The notes beneath the pieces were generated by a model. The model was not told where the DNA came from. It saw nothing but the letters and a program-made list of their open reading frames with translations, and did no database searches. A stretch of DNA of 32,921 nt from an uncultured Senegalimassilia sp. (lineage in GTDB: Bacteria; Actinomycetota; Coriobacteriia; Coriobacteriales; Eggerthellaceae): NCBI RefSeq assembly GCF_902464545.1, contig NZ_CABQJR010000027.1:1-32921 (forward strand), written 5' to 3'. This document shows, in pieces, positions 28,665 through 32,921 of the stretch (the stretch's first letter is position 1; each line of letters starts with the position of its first letter). The position numbers were made by a program, and so were the translations under genes.

Positions 28665-31181
28665 ATGGATCAAGAAGTGGAGCTTCTGGCGCCGGCTGGC
28701 GGCATCGCGGCGTTCCATGCCGCTGTGCGTGGTGGCGCCGATGCGGTTTACCTGGGCCTTCAATCGTTCAACGCGCGACGTGGCGCCGACAATTTCACCA
28801 TCGATACGTTCGCCGATGCTTGCGCTTTCGCGCACCTGCGCGGCGTGAACGTGTACGTTACGCTGAACACGGCCATTTTGCCCGGCGAGGTCGATAGCGC
28901 CATGGAAACGGCGCGCCAGGCTTATCGCGCCGGCGCCGATGCGTTCATCGTGCAGGATATCGGTATCGCCTCCGAGCTTTCGCGAACGCTGCCGCAGGCC
29001 CGTTTGCACATCTCCACGCAAATGAATACGCACAATAAGGCGGGCATGCGCGCCGCCGCCCAGCTCGGGGCAGCGCGCGTGACGCTCGCGCGCGAGCTGT
29101 CGCTGCCCGAGATCGAGCATTTGGCGAAGGTCGGCGACCAGCTGGGTCTTGAAATCGAGACGTTCGCCCATGGCGCGTTGTGCGTGTGCTATTCAGGCCA
29201 GTGCTTCATGTCCTCGCTCATCGGCGGGCGCTCGGCCAATCGCGGGCTGTGCGCGCAAGCGTGCCGCCTGCCGTACGCATTGCATAACGTGGCGAAGAAC
29301 AAGCCGCTCCCGGCACCGGGCGACCACCTGCTGTCCCCGCAGGATCTGTGCAGCATCGACTTGCTTCCCGGTCTGGTGCGCGCCGGCGTCGCGTCCCTCA
29401 AAATCGAAGGCCGCATGAAGTCGCCCGAGTACGTCTATGCCGTGACCAGCGCTTATCGCGCCGCGCTCGACCGCGTTCTCGCGGCGCGCGATGCCGCACG
29501 TGAAAGCGGCCTGCAGGATTGGACCGCTCCGGGAGGCACGGAGCAGGAGCACGCCCAGCTTGCCGAGGCGTTCTCCCGAGGCTTCACCACTGCGTATCTG
29601 GAGGGCAAGCGCGGAAACGAGATCATGAGCTACGGCCGCCCGAACAATCGCGGCGTGTTCATCGGACGCGTGGCGTCTGTGAAGAACGGAAAAGCTGCCG
29701 TGGCATGTGAGCGCCCCATCGTTGCGGGCGACGTGCTCGAGTTTTGGACGAATAAGGGCCATTTCGCCTATACGGTCTCCCAGGTGGATACCGACCGTAA
29801 CGGCAATCTGCTGCTTGCGCCCGAGCGCGCGGTGGGGAAGGGCGATCGCGTGTTCCGCGTGCGCAGCGCCGAGGCTGCGTTCGTCGATGATGACCGCCTG
29901 CCGCGTATCCAGGTGCAGGGTCGCGCGCGTCTGCGCATCGGGCAGCCCCTTCGCATTGAGTTTTGCCTGGCTGACAACTCCGCCGACCCGCGCGCGCTGC
30001 GCGGCGCCCGCAAGCGGTTTGCAGAGGGTGAGCTGCCCATCGGGGCTGCCGAGGGGCAGCAAATCGAGCCCGCACGCACCAAGGCCGTTAGTGAAGATGA
30101 TGTCCGCGCCCATATCGATAGGTTGGGGCAGACTCCGTTTTCCCTGGTGAACCTTGATGTCGACATGGATGAGGGCGTGGGAATCGGCTTCTCGCAGCTG
30201 CACCATGTGCGCGCAGAGGCGCTCGACTCACTTGAGCAAGCGTTGCTCGAGGGCACGTCCCAGCGCCCGCTGCCGCGCGTGGAGGCGGGAAGCCGAATGC
30301 TCCCGGCGCATGCCGGCGGCGTCCATATCGCGGTGCTGGCAACCAACCCGGCCTGCGCTCGGGCGGCAAAGCGCGCCGGCGCCGATGAGGTGTACGTTCC
30401 TGCGGTCAACCTGGCGCATGGCCAGGCCACCATCGCCGGCCAGCTCTCGGAAACCGCCGAACAGGCAAGCTATCCGAAGGCATGCGCCGTTGTGCTGCCC
30501 GTCGCCGACCATGACGACTGCGAGCTCACGCGCGAACATGCATGCGGCTTCGACGCCTGGCGCAGCGTTCACGCTGATCAGGCCGTCATGGCCGAAAGCC
30601 TCGGGCAGCTCGTTCGCGCTCACGAGGCGGGCGCCTGTGTTGAGGTGGGGCCGCACCTGCCCGTCACCAATGCGCTTGCCCTGCAAACCGCGGCACGCCT
30701 TGGCGCGAAGCGGGTCTGGCTCTCGCCCGAGCTCAACCTGGCCCAAATCTCCGATTTGGCGAAGGAAAGCCCCGTCGAGCTCGGCCTTACCGTCATCGGA
30801 CGTCAGGAGCTCATGACCACGGAGCACTGCATGCTCATGAGCCAGGGCCCCTGTGCTCAGGAGTGCGCAACATGCGCGCGCCGCAAAAGCCCGCATTTCC
30901 TGAAGGATCGCAAGGGTTACGACTTCCCGGTGATGTCCGACCAGCTTGGCCGCAGCCATCTTTACAACAGCGTGCAGCTTGATGTGGCGCATGCCGTCCC
31001 CGATATCGTTCAGGCTGGCATCACCTGGCTTCTGGTGGACAGCACGCTCATGAACGTGCAGGAGACCACCCAGGCGGTGCAGCGCGTCGTGCGCGCCCGC
31101 AACGTGGCACATGCTCAGGGCACGGCGTTGCCGAAAGAGCCCGGTTGCACCAGCGGACACCTGTTCCGCGGCGTGCAGTAA
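28665..31181 (+). CDS. U32 peptidase-family protein, two-part (RlhA/YdcP-like)
   Basis: 838 residues. ATG 28665 (MDQEVELLAPAGG) is the usual family start and has GGGGG upstream; the frame is open further upstream but that part is not conserved-looking and overlaps the divergent promoter. The N-terminal TIM-like barrel has the exact U32 signature E165-x-F-xx-G-A-L-C173-x4-G-x-C180 and a further Cys pair (C196, C200). A middle part resembles the DUF3656 module of long U32 proteins (about 490-545), and a second barrel-like half follows (HIAVLATNPACARAAKRAGADEVY) with its own Cys cluster (CAQECATC). In E. coli the long form hydroxylates 23S rRNA and short forms tRNA; protease activity is doubtful. 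Function here is inferred from family. Confidence 0.88.
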   Translation: MDQEVELLAPAGGIAAFHAAVRGGADAVYLGLQSFNARRGADNFTIDTFADACAFAHLRGVNVYVTLNTAILPGEVDSAMETARQAYRAGADAFIVQDIGIASELSRTLPQARLHISTQMNTHNKAGMRAAAQLGAARVTLARELSLPEIEHLAKVGDQLGLEIETFAHGALCVCYSGQCFMSSLIGGRSANRGLCAQACRLPYALHNVAKNKPLPAPGDHLLSPQDLCSIDLLPGLVRAGVASLKIEGRMKSPEYVYAVTSAYRAALDRVLAARDAARESGLQDWTAPGGTEQEHAQLAEAFSRGFTTAYLEGKRGNEIMSYGRPNNRGVFIGRVASVKNGKAAVACERPIVAGDVLEFWTNKGHFAYTVSQVDTDRNGNLLLAPERAVGKGDRVFRVRSAEAAFVDDDRLPRIQVQGRARLRIGQPLRIEFCLADNSADPRALRGARKRFAEGELPIGAAEGQQIEPARTKAVSEDDVRAHIDRLGQTPFSLVNLDVDMDEGVGIGFSQLHHVRAEALDSLEQALLEGTSQRPLPRVEAGSRMLPAHAGGVHIAVLATNPACARAAKRAGADEVYVPAVNLAHGQATIAGQLSETAEQASYPKACAVVLPVADHDDCELTREHACGFDAWRSVHADQAVMAESLGQLVRAHEAGACVEVGPHLPVTNALALQTAARLGAKRVWLSPELNLAQISDLAKESPVELGLTVIGRQELMTTEHCMLMSQGPCAQECATCARRKSPHFLKDRKGYDFPVMSDQLGRSHLYNSVQLDVAHAVPDIVQAGITWLLVDSTLMNVQETTQAVQRVVRARNVAHAQGTALPKEPGCTSGHLFRGVQ

Positions 31182-31192
31182 GCCGCATGTGC

Positions 31193-31198
31193 TAGAAT
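31193..31198 (+). promoter_or_regulatory. tyrS: Probable -10 element for tyrS
   Basis: TAGAAT lies 37 nt before the tyrS ATG with a predicted start near 31205. No T-box sequence is present, unlike pheST. The -35 region lies within the end of the U32 gene and is weak. Confidence 0.45.
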
Positions 31199-31229
31199 CC
31201 GGAAGATACGCGTTTAGAAAGAGGAAACC

Positions 31230-32441
31230 ATGCTGTCCGCAGAAGAACAACTGCACATCATCGCATCGGGCGCTGCGCAAATCGTGCCCGAAAGCGGCCT
31301 GCTCGAAAAGCTCAAGCGCGGCAAGCCGCTCAACATCAAGCTTGGCGTCGACCCCACCAGCCCTGATCTGCATCTGGGTCATGCGGTCCCGCTGCGCAAG
31401 ATGCGCCAGTTCCAGGACCTGGGCCACAACGTCACGCTTATCATCGGCAACGGCACGGCGCTCATCGGCGACCCGTCGGGCAAGAACACCACCCGCCCGC
31501 AGCTCTCTCAGGAGCAGGTGCAGGCCAACGCTGAAACCTACGTCGCCCAGGCTATGAAGATCCTGGACCCCGAGAAAACGAAGATCGTCTACAACGCCGA
31601 CTGGATTTTGTCGCTGAATCTCAAAGACCTTCTCGGCCTTATGAGCAAGTTCACCGTCGCCCGCATCCTCGAGCGCGACGACTTTACGAAGCGGTACCAG
31701 TCCCAAACGCCCATCGCCATGCATGAGTTCCTGTACCCCATCATGCAGGCATATGACTCGGTCATGGTGAAGGCGGACGTCGAAATGGGCGGCACCGACC
31801 AGCTGTTCAACCTTCTGGCCGGCCGCGACCTCATGGAGAAGATGGACATGGAGCCGCAGATCGCGCTCACCATGCCGCTGCTCGAGGGTACCGACGGCGT
31901 GCGCAAGATGTCGAAGAGCTACGGCAATTACGTCGGCCTTACCGACGATGCCAACGATATGTTCGGCAAGGTCATGTCCATCCCCGACGAGCTCATGGTC
32001 AAGTACTATCGCCTGGCATCCACGTTGCCCGTCGCCGAAATCGATCAGCTCGAGGCCGATCTGAAGGCGGACAAGCTGCATCCCAACAAGGTCAAGCGCG
32101 CATTAGCCCGCAACATCGTCGCCGCCTATCATGATGAGGCTGCGGCCGAGCAGGCGGAAGCCGACTTCGACCTGAAGTTCAAGGACCACGGTTTCCCGGA
32201 GGACGCGCCCACGTTCCAGGCCGACCTCACCCCGGGCGAAGACGGCACCGTGTACTTCGCCAAGCTGCTGGTGAACGCCGGTGCGGCGCAAAGTGTTTCC
32301 GACGCACGACGCCTCATCGACGGCGGCGGAGTCAAGCTCAACGGCGAGGCGCTCGAGCCCAAGTCCTACAACCTGGAGCCCGCCCGCCTTGAAGGCGCGC
32401 AGATCCAGGTCGGCAAGAAGAAGTTCTTGCGCCTGGTTTAG
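31230..32441 (+). CDS. tyrS: Tyrosine--tRNA ligase
   Basis: 403 residues. Class I aminoacyl-tRNA synthetase that charges tRNA-Tyr. The HIGH motif is HLGH (48-51, PDLHLGHAV) and the second signature is KMSKS (226-230). Tyr-binding features lie in NADWILSLN and the EMGGTDQLFN segment. The C-terminal S4 RNA-binding domain covers about 340-403 (FAKLLVNAGAAQSVSDARRLIDGGGVKLN region). The layout and length fit the shorter TyrRS subgroup with KLGVDPTSPDLHLGH. GAAAGAGGAA lies before the ATG. It follows the U32 gene by 48 nt and probably has its own promoter. Confidence 0.97.
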   Translation: MLSAEEQLHIIASGAAQIVPESGLLEKLKRGKPLNIKLGVDPTSPDLHLGHAVPLRKMRQFQDLGHNVTLIIGNGTALIGDPSGKNTTRPQLSQEQVQANAETYVAQAMKILDPEKTKIVYNADWILSLNLKDLLGLMSKFTVARILERDDFTKRYQSQTPIAMHEFLYPIMQAYDSVMVKADVEMGGTDQLFNLLAGRDLMEKMDMEPQIALTMPLLEGTDGVRKMSKSYGNYVGLTDDANDMFGKVMSIPDELMVKYYRLASTLPVAEIDQLEADLKADKLHPNKVKRALARNIVAAYHDEAAAEQAEADFDLKFKDHGFPEDAPTFQADLTPGEDGTVYFAKLLVNAGAAQSVSDARRLIDGGGVKLNGEALEPKSYNLEPARLEGAQIQVGKKKFLRLV

Positions 32442-32483
32442 CTGCAAAGCTAGAAGCCGTAACTATATATATAGCGAATCGAA

Positions 32484-32512
32484 CGGAGGGGGTCGAAGAT
32501 CGGCCCCCTCCG
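32484..32512 (+). terminator. Hairpin after tyrS
   Basis: CGGAGGGGG (32484-32492) pairs with CCCCCTCCG (32504-32512) around an 11-nt loop. It is preceded by an AT-rich CTATATATATAG palindrome (32463-32474). The T-run after it is weak, so it is a likely but non-ideal terminator before the rRNA operon. Confidence 0.6.
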
Positions 32513-32804
32513 CTTGCGCACAGGGATGAGATGCCCACGATGTGTCGCCTCATTATCCTGGCGAATGTGCGGGGCACCCGCCTGGATCCGCCCCGCGTCG
32601 TCCAACGCTCTGCCCCCGGTAGTTGCGATTGCCGCTATGCCGAGCGGCGCATCCCGCCCCGGGCGCGCCCCGTCTATATACACGGAAGGGCGCAAAGCGC
32701 TCGAACCCCTCCTGGCTAAAAGGGGACCGCAACGCGCCCTCGAGCCCCCTCCGAACCCCATATGTGTGCAGAATGTGAAGATAGCGCCGAGCGCGAAATA
32801 GTTC
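32513..32804. other. Non-coding spacer upstream of the rRNA promoter
   Basis: No supported gene. Short open frames lack ribosome-binding sites. One hairpin (about 32667-32695, GCGCCC.../...GGGCGC with inner CCGT/ACGG around CTATATAC) is seen. The region just before 32805 is only mildly A/T-rich (GCGCGAAATAG), so an UP element is not clear. Confidence 0.4.
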
Positions 32805-32833
32805 TGGACACGGCCCGGGGAGGCGCGTATTAT
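32805..32833 (+). promoter_or_regulatory. Strong sigma-A type promoter, probably of an rRNA operon
   Basis: TGGACA (32805-32810) and TATTAT (32828-32833) are spaced by exactly 17 nt; each differs from consensus at one base. This is the best promoter in the window. It drives rightward transcription with a predicted start near 32840. The following leader resembles pre-16S leaders of actinobacteria. Confidence 0.7.
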
Positions 32834-32921
32834 TCAATCCTGCGCCAAGCACGAAAGCGCTTGAGCGAAAGCCGCGGGGGCATCCCCGCAGGCGGGAACC
32901 TTGAGAACCGGATACTGGACA
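32834..32921 (+). other. Probable rRNA operon leader (16S lies beyond the window)
   Basis: The leader contains a CAAGC/GCTTG hairpin (about 32846-32863), a GCGGGG/CCCCGC hairpin (about 32875-32890), and CTTGAGAACCGGATAC (32900-32915). That last element resembles the TTTGAGAACT-type processing/antitermination sequence found just before 16S rRNA in actinobacteria. The final bases TGGACA (32916-32921) repeat the upstream -35 and could start a second promoter. Confidence 0.55.

Noticed and set aside
31182..31229. T-box upstream of tyrS
   Set aside because: The gap is only 48 nt and has no GGTGGNACC core; only a simple -10 and ribosome-binding site are seen.
30228..32081. 617-codon minus-strand frame under the U32 and tyrS genes
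   Set aside because: It is a GC-bias shadow across two well-supported genes.
1..32921. CRISPR array, insertion sequence or prophage
   Set aside because: No regularly spaced repeats, transposase motifs or phage structural genes were seen; gene content and base composition are uniform.

Overview
The window is about 33 kb of GC-rich DNA with short intergenic gaps. It suggests a high-GC Gram-positive bacterium, most likely a coriobacterium of the Eggerthellaceae type. This is inferred from the gene set (phasin-like protein plus ABC1 kinase, SEC-C methionine aminopeptidase, GT51 penicillin-binding proteins, an argCJBD-argR-argGH cluster, and a phenylalanine T-box on pheST); no 16S sequence falls inside the window to confirm it. 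Nearly everything reads as ordinary chromosomal housekeeping DNA. I see no transposase, phage gene, tRNA gene or CRISPR array.

Layout. 1-423 has no convincing gene. 424-2457 (+) holds a phasin-like protein and an AarF/UbiB (ABC1) kinase, ended by a 20-bp-stem terminator. 2705-3938 (-) holds a two-TM zinc-ribbon protein and a GNAT acetyltransferase whose ribosome-binding site lies in a hairpin. 4248-8397 (+) is a T-box leader followed by pheS and pheT, which are separated by an unusual 212-bp gap. 8525-9409 (+) is map. 9478-10754 (+) is the least explained part: an extended -10 promoter overlapped by a LexA-box-like palindrome, a structured leader, and two overlapping Cys-rich genes that I do not recognise. 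10818-12667 (-) encodes a SlyD-like FKBP isomerase and a glutamate-cysteine ligase. 12784-23066 (+) carries a membrane nucleotide-sugar 4,6-dehydratase translationally overlapped with argC, then argJ, argB, argD, argR, argG and argH. argF is absent. Three copies of TTGCATAT lie upstream of argR and argG and are candidate ARG-box half-sites. 23214-28549 holds two GT51 class A penicillin-binding proteins in convergent orientation around a small lipoprotein; the second has a C-terminal PASTA domain and looks leaderless. 28665-32441 (+) carries a two-part U32 peptidase-family protein and tyrS. 32805-32921 is a strong promoter and leader that look like the start of an rRNA operon, with the 16S gene just outside the window.

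How they work together. The arg genes make arginine from glutamate through the acetylated cycle (argJ recycles the acetyl group), under likely ArgR feedback, but need an ornithine carbamoyltransferase encoded elsewhere. pheST and tyrS charge Phe and Tyr tRNAs; pheST is switched by uncharged tRNA-Phe through the T-box. The two penicillin-binding proteins and the sugar dehydratase serve the cell envelope. The most promising lead for something new is the 9478-10754 unit, a candidate DNA-damage-regulated pair of unknown proteins; that regulation is an inference from one near-match operator.
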